Part shown: positions 22,479 through 31,418 of the stretch, piece after piece
Layout of the letters: each line of letters starts with the position of its first letter
How positions within the stretch are numbered: the stretch's first letter is position 1
DNA from: Mycobacterium sp. 141
GTDB taxonomy: Bacteria; Actinomycetota; Actinomycetes; Mycobacteriales; Mycobacteriaceae
NCBI RefSeq assembly: GCF_000382405.1
Contig: NZ_KB908255.1
Location: forward strand, 248,001 to 312,000
Length of the DNA: 64,000 nucleotides
Direction of reading: 5' to 3'
Notes under the pieces: model-generated
Databases searched by the model: none
What the model was told of the DNA's origin: nothing
Seen by the model: only the letters and a program-made list of their open reading frames with translations
Position numbers and translations under genes: made by a program

Positions 22479-23447
22479 GTGAAGCTCGCCCGTCCGGACA
22501 TCTTCCATCCGCGCATCGTGTTCGCCAGTTGCCCGGCACTGCCCGACGGCGACGGTGACGACGACGGTCTCATCGCGGCGTTGCGCACGCGAGGGCTGCA
22601 TGCCCGGTGGCTGCCCTGGGACGACCCTGCGACGCGGGATGCGGATCTGGTGGTGCTCCGGGCAACCTGGGACTACGTCGACCGGCTCGACGAGTTCCTG
22701 GCGTGGACCCGCTCGGTGCGTAACCTCATCAACGCGCCCAGCCTGGTGGCGTGGAACACCGACAAGCATTATTTGATCGACCTGGAGGCTACGGGGGTGC
22801 CGGTGATTCCCACGCGGTATTTCCCGGTCGGCCATGCGGTGACCGTTCCGGCGGGCGAGGTGGTGGTGAAACCCGCCGTCGGTGCGGGTTCGCAAGGGGC
22901 GCAACGGTTTGTCGACGCCACGGCCGCCGCGGCTCATGCCGCGGCCTTGCACGCGCAGGGGCGGGCTGTTCTGGTGCAGCCCTATGACCCCAGGATCGCC
23001 GCGGGCGAGTCGGCCCTGGTGTTCCTCAACGGCGAGGAATCCCACGCGTTCACCAAGGGCCCGATACTCCCGCCGGCAGGTAGCGGCCCGGAGTTCGAGG
23101 AGACCGGAACCTTCGCGACCGAATCTCTGTCCGCGGCCGAACCCGAGGACGAGGTCTGGGAAGTCGGACGGCTGGCGATCGCGGCGGTGACGCGGATGTT
23201 CGACATCGACCCGGGCGACCTGCTCTATGCCCGGGTGGATGTGATCGGCGGCGCCAGGGCGAGCGCAGCGACGGGGCAAGGTCCCGACAATCCCCGACTG
23301 CTGGAACTCGAACTCGTCGAACCGTCGCTCGGTTTCCGGCAGCTAAGCCCCGTCAACCGAGCTGACGCCGAACGGCAATTCGCGCTCGGCGTCGAATCGG
23401 CCTTGGAGCGGCTCGGGCTCGGCCCGCTCTCGCATCGACGCCCATAG
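22479..23447 (+). CDS. ATP-grasp domain protein, substrate unknown
   Basis: A 322-residue protein with a RimK/glutathione-synthetase-like ATP-grasp fold. It shows EVVVKPAVGAGSQGAQRFV (the central ATP-binding lysine strand), AVLVQPYDPRIAAGESALVF, and the metal-binding end LLELELVEPSLGFRQL. GTG 22479 is chosen because GGAGG lies 5 nt upstream; an earlier GTG at 22443 has none. Such enzymes ligate a carboxylate to an amine, but the substrate cannot be read here. Its last 105 bp overlap the convergent ctaA. Confidence 0.8.
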   Translation: MKLARPDIFHPRIVFASCPALPDGDGDDDGLIAALRTRGLHARWLPWDDPATRDADLVVLRATWDYVDRLDEFLAWTRSVRNLINAPSLVAWNTDKHYLIDLEATGVPVIPTRYFPVGHAVTVPAGEVVVKPAVGAGSQGAQRFVDATAAAAHAAALHAQGRAVLVQPYDPRIAAGESALVFLNGEESHAFTKGPILPPAGSGPEFEETGTFATESLSAAEPEDEVWEVGRLAIAAVTRMFDIDPGDLLYARVDVIGGARASAATGQGPDNPRLLELELVEPSLGFRQLSPVNRADAERQFALGVESALERLGLGPLSHRRP

Positions 23448-24353
23448 CGCCGCGGTCGCGGCCGTGCACGCAGCCGCCCCGGCGACGTGCACAGCCACCA
23501 GCGCCGCAGGCACCCCCGTGTAGAACTGCACGATCCCCACCAGCCCCTGGCCGCACACCAGGATCAGCAGCACACCCAACCGGATCATGACCGGCCGCGG
23601 CGCATGCACGGCGGTGAGCGCAAACCCCAGCGCGATGAGCAGCGACAGATACGCGACCAGCAGCGATGAATGCGCATGCACCAGGGTGGTGATCTCGACC
23701 TGCAGGCGCGGCACCACGCGGTCGAGGCTCTTGTCCCCGGCGTGCGGGCCTGCGCCGGTGACAAGGGTGCCCGTCACCAGGATCGCAGCCAGAATGACGG
23801 CGCTCAGTGCGGTCAACTGCCGTAATGGCTTTGTCACCCGCACGGTCGGCATTCCGTCGTCGGGCTGGCCGACCTTGACGTACAGCAGAACGGAGAGCCA
23901 CACCATGGTCATCGAGGCCAGCAGGTGGATGGCCACGGTCCACCACAGCAGGCCGGTCCGGACGGTGATACCGCCGATGACGGCCTGCACCACCGTGGAC
24001 GCGGGCATCAGCCAGGCGTAGATCAGCACCTCGCGACGGCGTCGGGCCCGGGTGACTGCCAGCACGGCCGCCGCGGCGGTCAGCACCACCAGGAAGGTGA
24101 TCATCCGGTTGCCGAATTCGACGACCTGATGCACCACGGCGACCTCGGCATGGGGAACCGGGGTGAAACTTCCAGGGAAGCACTGCGGCCAGGTCGGGCA
24201 CCCCAAGCCGGAAGCCGTCACCCGCACGATCGCGCCGGTCACCGCGATACCGCCCTGGGTCAGGATCACCAGGAATGCGACGATGCGCTGGGCCCGCAGG
24301 CTCGGTTCGGGCAGCACATCGACCAGTCGCAGAAGAAGGCGTCCGACGGTCAC
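23343..24353 (-). CDS. ctaA: Haem A synthase
   Basis: Oxidises the haem O methyl group to give haem A for aa3-type oxidase. The 336-residue protein has about eight membrane segments and haem-ligand histidine motifs in VVHQVVEFGNRM, VAIHLLASMTM, LVHAHSSLLVAY and VAVHVAGAAACT. It also has the paired cysteines of GLGCPTWPQCFPG near residue 50. The polar C-terminal tail after ALWASMRERA is encoded in the overlap with the ATP-grasp gene. The start GTG fits a leaderless promoter. It works after CtaB in the same pathway. Confidence 0.94.
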   Translation of the reverse strand: MTVGRLLLRLVDVLPEPSLRAQRIVAFLVILTQGGIAVTGAIVRVTASGLGCPTWPQCFPGSFTPVPHAEVAVVHQVVEFGNRMITFLVVLTAAAAVLAVTRARRRREVLIYAWLMPASTVVQAVIGGITVRTGLLWWTVAIHLLASMTMVWLSVLLYVKVGQPDDGMPTVRVTKPLRQLTALSAVILAAILVTGTLVTGAGPHAGDKSLDRVVPRLQVEITTLVHAHSSLLVAYLSLLIALGFALTAVHAPRPVMIRLGVLLILVCGQGLVGIVQFYTGVPAALVAVHVAGAAACTAATAALWASMRERAEPEPLQGRFDAERELPFGVSSVDGA

Positions 24354-24359
24354 GGGCTG

Positions 24360-24365
24360 ATCGTA
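24360..24365 (-). promoter_or_regulatory. -10 of a leaderless ctaA promoter
   Basis: On the minus strand TACGAT (TANNNT) is followed by 6 nt and the ctaA GTG, with no ribosome-binding site. Confidence 0.4.
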
Positions 24366-24408
24366 GATGAACCGAAACTACAGTTCGTAGTAGGGGCTGG
24401 TGGGCTCA

Positions 24409-25203
24409 TCAGGTGAACCGGAACCAGCGCATCGCGCACACCGCGGCGACCGCGCCCCACACCACCAGCACGATCACGCCGAACCAGTCCACCGACAGGG
24501 ACATTGCTCGGGTCAGCGCTTCGGTGAGGGCACCCGACGGGGTGAGCCGGGCCGCCCACCGCAGTGTCGACGGCACCAGGCCGCCATCCAGCGTCAGCGC
24601 TCCGAAGCCAGCAAAGACGAACCACAGCAGATTCGCCAACGCCAGCACGATCTCGGCCTTGAGTGTGCCGCCCAGCAGAAGCCCCAGCGCAGCGAAACTG
24701 GCCGTGCCGAGCGCCATGATCACCGCACCCAGCGCCAGACCCGCAGGCGCCGGGCGCCAACCGAGCGCAAAACCGATGGCGCCCAACAGGATCGCCTGCA
24801 GGAACACGACGGTGATCACGGCCAGCGCCTTGCCCGCGATGATGCCCCACACCGGTAGCGCGGTCGCGCCGAGCCGCTTCAGTGCGCCGTAGCGGCGATC
24901 GAACGCCACAGCGATGGCCTGCCCGGTGAAGGCCGTGGAGATCAGGGCCAACGCCATGATCGGCGGGGTGAACGTGGCGGCGCGATGCTCGCCGAACGAC
25001 CCCAGCGGCAGCAGGGTCATCCCGATCAGCAGCGTGATCGGGATAAACATGGTCAGCAGCAACTGCTCGCCGTTGCGCAGCAACAATTTGAGCTCGAGCT
25101 CGTACTGCGCGGCCAGCATCTTCTGCACACTGGCCGGCCGGGGGTCGGGGGAGAACGTTCCGGGCTCGAAGCGGTTGGCCGTCGTCATCTCGTTATCCGT
25201 CAT
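24409..25203 (-). CDS. ABC-2 type transporter permease
   Basis: A 264-residue membrane protein with six predicted hydrophobic segments after a polar N-terminus, typical of ABC-2 (drug/polymer export) permeases. It pairs with the ATPase encoded just upstream. ATG 25203 and ATG 25188 are both possible starts. The first lies 8 nt after CGAGGAACC, supplied by a tandem repeat. The cargo is unknown; proximity to ctaA and mptB is conserved in mycobacteria. Confidence 0.85.
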   Translation of the reverse strand: MTDNEMTTANRFEPGTFSPDPRPASVQKMLAAQYELELKLLLRNGEQLLLTMFIPITLLIGMTLLPLGSFGEHRAATFTPPIMALALISTAFTGQAIAVAFDRRYGALKRLGATALPVWGIIAGKALAVITVVFLQAILLGAIGFALGWRPAPAGLALGAVIMALGTASFAALGLLLGGTLKAEIVLALANLLWFVFAGFGALTLDGGLVPSTLRWAARLTPSGALTEALTRAMSLSVDWFGVIVLVVWGAVAAVCAMRWFRFT

Positions 25204-25207
25204 ATCG

Positions 25208-25264
25208 TTGGTTCCTCGCGCAAGCGCTCGTCCGTATCATTGGTTCCTCGCGCAAGCGCTCGTC
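25208..25264 (-). repeat. Two-copy tandem repeat carrying a ribosome-binding site
   Basis: Two exact 25-bp copies, 32 bp apart, fill the gap between the ABC ATPase and permease genes. On the coding (minus) strand the core is GACGAGCGCTTGCGCGAGGA followed by ACCAA. The copy nearest the permease places GAGGAACC as a Shine-Dalgarno sequence before its ATG. The same core occurs twice at 44415-44480. Confidence 0.85.
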
Positions 25265-26216
25265 ATCCGCGTAGCTCGCGTCCGGTCAGGTCCAGGAACA
25301 CGTCCTCCAGGCTGCGTTGCTCCACCCGCATGTCGGTGGCCAGCACGTCCAGCCGCGCACACCAAGCCGTCACGGTGGCCAGCACCTGCGGATCGATGTG
25401 CCCCTCGACCAGGTATTCACCCGGTGCGCTCTCGATGGCCTTGTAGTTCTCCGGCAGCGCCCCGACCAGCAGGGACAGGTCGAGCTTGCGGGGTGCGCTG
25501 AAACGGAGTTGGTTCTCCGCGCCGCTGCGCATCAGTTCGGCGGGTGTGCCGGTGGCCACCACCACACCGTGGTCGATGATCACGATGTTGTCCGCGAGCT
25601 CCTCCGCTTCGGCCAGCTGATGCGTCGTGAGCACCACTGTCACACCGTCACGACGGAGGGCATCGATCAACTCCCACACCACGATTCGGGCGTGCGCGTC
25701 CATACCTGCGGTCGGCTCGTCGAGGAATACCAACTCGGGACGGCCGACCACCGCGCACGCCAGGGCCAGCCGCTGCTGCTGCCCGCCCGAAAGCCGGCGG
25801 TAGGTGGTGCGGGCGGATTCGGTCAGCCCGAGGGTGTCCATCAGCCAGGCGGGGTCCAGCGGGTTGGCCGCATACGACGCCACCAGGTTGAGCATTTCAC
25901 CGGCACGCGCGGCCGGGTAGCCACCGCCGCCCTGCAGCATCACGCCGATCCGCTCGCGCAGCCGATCGTTGTCGGTGACGGGATCCAGGCCGAGGATCTC
26001 GACGGTGCCGCCGTCGGGCTGGATGAAGCCCTCACACATCTCGACGGTGGTGGTCTTGCCTGCGCCGTTGGGGCCGAGCAGGGCCAGTACCTGGGCCCGG
26101 TGGACCTGCAGGTCGAGACCGGACACCGCCGTCGTCGAGCCGTACAGCTTGGTGACGCCGCGCAGCAGCACGGGTATTTCAGACGGGGAGCCATCAGAGC
26201 CGGAACGCGAGTTCAC
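25263..26216 (-). CDS. ABC transporter ATP-binding protein
   Basis: A 317-residue ATPase of the DrrA/CcmA-like exporter class. Walker A is LLGPNGAGKTTTVEMCEGF, the signature is YRRLSGGQQQRLALACAV, and Walker B is LVFLDEPTAGMDAHAR, with the H-loop in VVLTTHQLAEAEELAD. GTG 26216 overlaps the mptB stop as GTGA. The frame is open farther upstream inside mptB, but the product begins at the ABC domain. It partners the downstream permease. Confidence 0.92.
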   Translation of the reverse strand: MNSRSGSDGSPSEIPVLLRGVTKLYGSTTAVSGLDLQVHRAQVLALLGPNGAGKTTTVEMCEGFIQPDGGTVEILGLDPVTDNDRLRERIGVMLQGGGGYPAARAGEMLNLVASYAANPLDPAWLMDTLGLTESARTTYRRLSGGQQQRLALACAVVGRPELVFLDEPTAGMDAHARIVVWELIDALRRDGVTVVLTTHQLAEAEELADNIVIIDHGVVVATGTPAELMRSGAENQLRFSAPRKLDLSLLVGALPENYKAIESAPGEYLVEGHIDPQVLATVTAWCARLDVLATDMRVEQRSLEDVFLDLTGRELRG

Positions 26217-27886
26217 GGGGACCCAGCGTAGGCGTCGGATGTGGCCGCCGGTGCCGCCGGTGGCCTCGTGGCCGGCTGGGGCAACCCGCGCCACGGCAAC
26301 CTGCGCCAAGTCAGCCCGATCAGGATCAGCACGATCACCGCGCTCGCAAGCGTCGCCATGACAATCTGGAACAGCGCAAACCGGTCGCCGTTGGCCGTGG
26401 GGCCGAAGATGCCCACGACGAGTGTCAGCACGATGGTGGCGCCGCGGAAGCCGGGGCGGGTGGCCCAGGCGGCGAGCGGAACGATCGCCCACAGCAGGTA
26501 CCACGGCTGCACCACGGGGAACAGCAGGACGGTGGCGCCCAGGGCGACTCCGAGACCGCCGACCGGATGCAGGCGACCGCGCATCACCGCCAGTAGTAGC
26601 AAGGTGACGACAACGGCGATGATCGAGACGCCGATCGCGCGGGTCAACGCCAGTACCGCGGTGGTGTGGTCGCCGAGACCAAGCAGGATGCCCACCTGCC
26701 CGGTGCCCAGCGCCAGCAGGGTCGGGGGTGACATCCAGCTGCGCACCACGTTCGCGGTGCCCAGGGTGAACAGCCAGCCGAAGCCCAGGCCGCTGGCCCA
26801 GCCGATGATCACCATCACCACCAGCGACACCGCGCCCAACGAGAAGCTCGCGAGGAAGAACGCTTTCACAGTGCCGCCCCAGCGCCACGCCAATGCCATC
26901 GCGACGAATCCGAGTGCCAGCAGCGAGGGAAGTTTGACCTGCGACGACATGGTGATCAGCACCGCACCCAGGAGCAGCATCGCCATCGGTTGCCAGCGGG
27001 CCCAGTCGGCGGCGGTGCGCGGCCAGGTGTGTGAGGGGATCAGTGGGCGGCTCGAATCGATGCCGCGCAGCGCGAACTCGGTGCCGGCGAGCATAAGGCC
27101 GAGCATCAGTGCCTCGTTGTGGATGCCTGCGACGAGGTGCATGAACAGCAGTGGGTTACACGGGCCCAGCCACAGCGCGCTGACCTCGGCGACACCGCAG
27201 CGGTGGGCCAGTCGAGGGGTAGCCCACACGATGAGTCCGACGCCGACCAGCACCACTAGCCGGTGGCACAACACGGCCGCGACGATGTTCTCTCCGGTGA
27301 TCCCCGAGATGGTTTGTCCGATCCAGAGGAACAGCGGTCCGTAGGGCGCCGGGGTCTCCCGCCACAGGCTGGGCACGGACAGGGTGAAGACGTGGTCGAG
27401 GCCCAGACCGGTGGCGGGGCCCACACGGTATGGATCGAGCCCGAGCAGCGCGATTTCACTCTGGGCCAGGTAGGAGTAGACATCCTTGCTGTACATCGGC
27501 GGTGCGATCAGCAGCGGCAGCATCCACAGCATCAGCGTGCGGTCGAGCTGGCTGCGCGACATACGGCGCGGGCCGAGCGCGAACCGGCCCAGCATCAGCC
27601 AGGCCAGCGCCATCATGACTGCGCCGGTGGTGGTCATCGTCAGCGACACCGTCTGGATGCGGGACGGCAGGTTGAGCAGCCGCACTCCGAACGTCGGATC
27701 CTGCACCACCGGACGGGCGCCGGCGCCCAGCGCCCCGATGGCCATCAGGACGGTGCCGGTGGCGCCGAACAGCCTCGTCCGGCGCAGTGCGACGACTTCG
27801 GCATCGTGGAGAGGCGAGCCGACCGCACGTTCGTCGCCGTGCCACCGGGCGATCGACGAGCTGACGGATGACAGGCGGCTGGCCAT
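26213..27886 (-). CDS. mptB: Alpha-(1->6)-mannopyranosyltransferase MptB-type (GT-C)
   Basis: A 557-residue polytopic GT-C glycosyltransferase. It has about a dozen membrane segments and the membrane-proximal motif PMYSKDVYSYLAQSEIALLG, whose acidic residues are the expected catalytic site. MptB homologues extend the alpha-1,6-mannan core of lipomannan and lipoarabinomannan using polyprenyl-phospho-mannose. Start ATG 27886 (MASRLSSVSSSIARWHGDE) fits homologues; a frame extension to 27940 is unlikely. It is divergent from sufR, as in M. tuberculosis. Confidence 0.9.
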   Translation of the reverse strand: MASRLSSVSSSIARWHGDERAVGSPLHDAEVVALRRTRLFGATGTVLMAIGALGAGARPVVQDPTFGVRLLNLPSRIQTVSLTMTTTGAVMMALAWLMLGRFALGPRRMSRSQLDRTLMLWMLPLLIAPPMYSKDVYSYLAQSEIALLGLDPYRVGPATGLGLDHVFTLSVPSLWRETPAPYGPLFLWIGQTISGITGENIVAAVLCHRLVVLVGVGLIVWATPRLAHRCGVAEVSALWLGPCNPLLFMHLVAGIHNEALMLGLMLAGTEFALRGIDSSRPLIPSHTWPRTAADWARWQPMAMLLLGAVLITMSSQVKLPSLLALGFVAMALAWRWGGTVKAFFLASFSLGAVSLVVMVIIGWASGLGFGWLFTLGTANVVRSWMSPPTLLALGTGQVGILLGLGDHTTAVLALTRAIGVSIIAVVVTLLLLAVMRGRLHPVGGLGVALGATVLLFPVVQPWYLLWAIVPLAAWATRPGFRGATIVLTLVVGIFGPTANGDRFALFQIVMATLASAVIVLILIGLTWRRLPWRGLPQPATRPPAAPAATSDAYAGSP

Positions 27887-28005
27887 CAGAGCAGCGTAAC
27901 CGTCAATGTTGGGTGGTCCGGGCAGGCTCAGGCCAGGCAAGGGCCGGGTAGGGGTGGCTCAGATCACGTAAGGTTACCCTTGCTAGAACCGCTCGCTGAA
28001 TTCCG

Positions 28006-28022
28006 TCACAATAGTGTTGTGA
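28006..28022 (+). promoter_or_regulatory. SufR-type operator overlapping the sufR start
   Basis: TCACAA-TAGTG-TTGTGA is a perfect 6-bp inverted repeat with a 5-nt spacer. It contains ACAAT-N5-TGTGA, close to the ACACT-N5-TGTGA motif I recall for M. tuberculosis SufR. CACAAT (28007-28012) stands 6 nt before GTG 28019 and can serve as the -10 of a leaderless transcript. Bound SufR would therefore cover both the promoter and the first codon. Confidence 0.6.
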
Positions 28023-28792
28023 AAATCCGTTCGGGCGGGATGCGTGAGGCTGGGGCCGGTTCGTCGGCCCCTGTCGGCGTTGCTGGCGTCTCCGACGGTC
28101 AGACGCGCAGCGCCATCATCCAACTGCTGCTCGAGGGCCCGGTCACTGCCGGGCAGATCGGTGAGCGTCTCGGCATTTCGGCCGCGGGAGTACGTCGCCA
28201 TCTCGACGCCCTCATCGACGCCGGCGATGCCCAAGCCAGTGCCGCCGCGCGCTGGCAGCACACCGGCCGCGGCCGGCCGGCCAAGCGCTACCAGCTGACA
28301 TCGGCCGGGCGGGCCAAGCTCGGCCACACCTACGACGATCTGGCGGTCGCGGCCATCCGGCAACTACGCGAGATCGGCGGTAAGGATGCAGTCCGGACTT
28401 TCGCGCGGCGTCGTATCGACACCATCCTGGCGGGTGTGACCGTGGGCTCCGGCAATGTGGCGGAAGCCGCGGATCGGGTGGCCGCGGCGATGACCAAGGC
28501 CGGGTACGCGACCACCACCAACCCGGTCAGCGGGCCTGTCCGCGGCGTGCAGATCTGCCAGCACCACTGTCCGGTGTCCCACGTCGCCGAGGAATTCCCC
28601 GAACTGTGTGAGACGGAACGCGAGGCGTTCGCCGAAATCCTGGGAACCCACGTGCAGCGGCTGGCCACGATCGTCAACGGTGACTGTGCCTGTACCACCC
28701 ACGTCCCACTCGATCACGACAATTCATCCGACGTTCGGAGCGCAGCCCACGCCCGGACCGCCACCACTATCGATCAAGGAGCGGCGACATGA
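28019..28792 (+). CDS. sufR: SufR, iron-sulfur dependent repressor of the suf operon
   Basis: A 257-residue (from GTG 28019) winged-helix regulator. The N-terminal HTH is [20 protein letters not shown]. The C-terminal half carries cysteines in [19 protein letters not shown] and GDCACTTH that are expected to bind the sensory Fe-S cluster. SufR represses the operon when clusters are sufficient. The GTG choice rests on the leaderless promoter; ATG 28040 is an alternative, and an open frame reaches back to 27980. It overlaps sufB by 4 bp and heads sufRBDCSUT. Confidence 0.92.
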   Translation: MKIRSGGMREAGAGSSAPVGVAGVSDGQTRSAIIQLLLEGPVTAGQIGERLGISAAGVRRHLDALIDAGDAQASAAARWQHTGRGRPAKRYQLTSAGRAKLGHTYDDLAVAAIRQLREIGGKDAVRTFARRRIDTILAGVTVGSGNVAEAADRVAAAMTKAGYATTTNPVSGPVRGVQICQHHCPVSHVAEEFPELCETEREAFAEILGTHVQRLATIVNGDCACTTHVPLDHDNSSDVRSAAHARTATTIDQGAAT

Positions 28793-30219
28793 CCATCACG
28801 CCCGATATGCCACTGACCCAGGAAGAGACCATCGCGTCGCTGGGGAAGTACGGCTACGGCTGGTCGGATTCCGATGCCGCGGGCGCCAGCGCGCAACGCG
28901 GTCTTTCTGAGGCCGTCGTACGTGATATCTCGGGGAAGAAGAACGAGCCGGAATGGATGCTCGAGACTCGGCTCAGGGCGCTGCGCACGTTCGACAAGAA
29001 ACCGATGCCGCACTGGGGTGCCAATCTCGACGACATCGATTTCGACAACATCAAGTACTTCGTGCGGTCCACTGAGAAGCAGGCTGCGTCCTGGGAGGAA
29101 CTGCCCGAGGACATTCGCAACACCTACGACCGCCTGGGTATCCCAGAGGCCGAGAAGCAGCGGCTGGTGGCGGGTGTGGCGGCCCAGTACGAGTCGGAGG
29201 TGGTGTACCACCAGATTCGCGAAGACCTTGAGGCCCAAGGCGTCATCTTCCTTGACACCGACTCGGGGCTACGCGAGTACCCGGAGATCTTCAAGCAGTA
29301 CTTCGGCACCGTGATCCCGGCAGGCGACAACAAGTTCTCCGCGCTCAACACCGCGGTGTGGTCGGGCGGATCGTTCATCTACGTGCCTCCGGGCGTGCAT
29401 GTCGACATCCCGCTGCAGGCCTACTTCCGGATCAACACCGAGAACATGGGCCAGTTCGAGCGGACACTCATCATCGCGGACGAGGGCTCCTACGTGCACT
29501 ACGTCGAGGGATGTACTGCGCCTATCTACAAGTCGGATTCGCTGCACTCGGCCGTCGTCGAGATCATCGTCAAGCCCGGCGCCCGGGTGCGCTACACCAC
29601 GATCCAGAACTGGTCGAACAACGTCTATAACCTGGTCACCAAGCGGGCGCGGGCCGAAGCCGGCGCCACCATGGAGTGGATCGACGGCAACATCGGCTCC
29701 AAGGTCACCATGAAGTACCCGGCCGTGTGGATGACCGGCGAGCACGCCAAGGGCGAGGTGCTCTCGGTGGCGTTCGCCGGTGAGGGTCAGCACCAGGACA
29801 CCGGCGCCAAGATGCTGCACCTGGCGCCGAACACGTCCTCCAACATCGTGTCCAAGTCGGTGGCGCGCGGTGGCGGCCGCTCCTCCTACCGAGGTCTGGT
29901 TCAAATCAACAAGGGTGCACACGGATCGCGATCCAGCGTGAAATGCGATGCGCTGCTGGTCGATACCATCAGCCGCTCGGACACCTACCCGTACGTCGAC
30001 ATCCGCGAGGACGACGTCACGATGGGCCACGAGGCCACGGTGTCGAAGGTCAGTGAGGATCAGCTGTTCTACCTGATGAGCCGCGGAATGACCGAGGACG
30101 AGGCGATGGCAATGGTGGTGCGCGGCTTCGTCGAGCCGATCGCCAAGGAACTGCCGATGGAATACGCACTTGAGCTCAACCGGCTCATCGAGCTGCAGAT
30201 GGAAGGCGCGGTCGGCTAG
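28789..30219 (+). CDS. sufB: SufB, Fe-S cluster scaffold subunit
   Basis: A 476-residue SufB, the scaffold core of the SufBC2D complex on which Fe-S clusters form. It contains the conserved [33 protein letters not shown] and the C-terminal [12 protein letters not shown]. It is uninterrupted; M. tuberculosis SufB carries an intein and is much longer. AAGGAGCGGCG gives a strong ribosome-binding site before ATG 28789. The stop TAG overlaps the sufD GTG by one base. Confidence 0.97.
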   Translation: MTITPDMPLTQEETIASLGKYGYGWSDSDAAGASAQRGLSEAVVRDISGKKNEPEWMLETRLRALRTFDKKPMPHWGANLDDIDFDNIKYFVRSTEKQAASWEELPEDIRNTYDRLGIPEAEKQRLVAGVAAQYESEVVYHQIREDLEAQGVIFLDTDSGLREYPEIFKQYFGTVIPAGDNKFSALNTAVWSGGSFIYVPPGVHVDIPLQAYFRINTENMGQFERTLIIADEGSYVHYVEGCTAPIYKSDSLHSAVVEIIVKPGARVRYTTIQNWSNNVYNLVTKRARAEAGATMEWIDGNIGSKVTMKYPAVWMTGEHAKGEVLSVAFAGEGQHQDTGAKMLHLAPNTSSNIVSKSVARGGGRSSYRGLVQINKGAHGSRSSVKCDALLVDTISRSDTYPYVDIREDDVTMGHEATVSKVSEDQLFYLMSRGMTEDEAMAMVVRGFVEPIAKELPMEYALELNRLIELQMEGAVG

Positions 30220-31418
30220 TGGGGAATCTGACAGAGGCCGTTGAAGGTACCAACTCCGGCTCGACGTTGGCTGCCGACAATAAGGGTGAGATCTTCACGT
30301 CCTTCGACGTCAACGCCTTCGAGGTGCCGCATGGCCGCGACGAGATCTGGCGGTTCACCCCGCTCAAGAGGCTTCGCGGCCTGCACAACGGGTCCGCCCC
30401 CGTGACCGGCAGTGCGCTGATCGAGGTGTCCGAGCGTCCCGGCGTCACCGTCGAGACCGCGGAGCGTGGCGATGATCGGCTGGGGCAGGGCGGCGTGCCC
30501 GCGGACCGCGTTGCAGCCCAGGCATTCTCGTCGTTCGGCCACGCCACGATCGTCACGGTTGGGCGGAATACCCAGGTCGCCGAGCCGATCGAGATCATCG
30601 TCAACGGCCCCGGCGAGGGTTCGACGGCCTACGGGCACCTGCAGGTGCGGGTCGAGGAGCTCGGCGAAGCCGTGGTGGTCCTCGACCAGCGTGGCGGCGG
30701 AACCTACGCCGACAACGTCGAATTCGTCGTTGGCGATGCTGCGCAGCTGAAGGTTGTGTCGATCGCCGACTGGGATGACGACGTCGTGCATGTCAGCACG
30801 CATCACGCGACGCTGGGCAAGGACGCCGTGCTGCGGCATTTCGCGGTCACCCTCGGCGGCGACGTCGCGCGGCTGACCGGACGGGTGCGGTTCACCGCCC
30901 CCGGCGGGGACGCCGAACTGCTCGGCCTGTACTTCGCCGACGACGGTCAGTACTTCGAATCGCGGCTGCTGGTTGATCACGCCTATCCGAACTGCCGGTC
31001 GCACGTCACGTACAAGGGTGCGCTGCAAGGGGATCCGTCTTCGAAAAAGCCCGACACCCACACCGTGTGGATCGGTGACGTGCTGATCCGCGCCGAGGCC
31101 ACTGGCACCGACACCTACGAGGTGAACCGCAACCTGGTGCTCACCGACGGCGCGCGCGCCGACTCGGTGCCCAACCTGGAGATCGAGACCGGCGAGATCA
31201 TCGGCGCCGGGCACGCCAGCGCCACCGGCCGATTCGACGATGAGCAGCTGTTCTACCTGCAGGCCCGCGGTATCCCCGAGGAACAGGCCCGGCGCCTGGT
31301 GGTACGCGGATTCTTCGGCGAATTGATCCAGAAGATCTCCGTCCCCGCGGTCCGGGAGCGCCTCACCGCGGCCATCGAACACGAACTTGAGCAAACCGAA
31401 GGAACCACGCACGCATGA
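30219..31418 (+). CDS. sufD: SufD, SufBC2D complex subunit
   Basis: A 399-residue SufD paralogue of SufB, with a right-handed beta-helix core. Family segments include GDDRLGQGG, YFESRLLVDHAYPNCRSHVT, SSKKPDTHTVWIGDV and the closing ARGIPEEQARRLVVRGFF. It dimerises with SufB and helps iron entry into the scaffold. The start is GTG in a TAGTG overlap with sufB, and the end overlaps sufC (ATGA). Confidence 0.95.
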   Translation: MGNLTEAVEGTNSGSTLAADNKGEIFTSFDVNAFEVPHGRDEIWRFTPLKRLRGLHNGSAPVTGSALIEVSERPGVTVETAERGDDRLGQGGVPADRVAAQAFSSFGHATIVTVGRNTQVAEPIEIIVNGPGEGSTAYGHLQVRVEELGEAVVVLDQRGGGTYADNVEFVVGDAAQLKVVSIADWDDDVVHVSTHHATLGKDAVLRHFAVTLGGDVARLTGRVRFTAPGGDAELLGLYFADDGQYFESRLLVDHAYPNCRSHVTYKGALQGDPSSKKPDTHTVWIGDVLIRAEATGTDTYEVNRNLVLTDGARADSVPNLEIETGEIIGAGHASATGRFDDEQLFYLQARGIPEEQARRLVVRGFFGELIQKISVPAVRERLTAAIEHELEQTEGTTHA

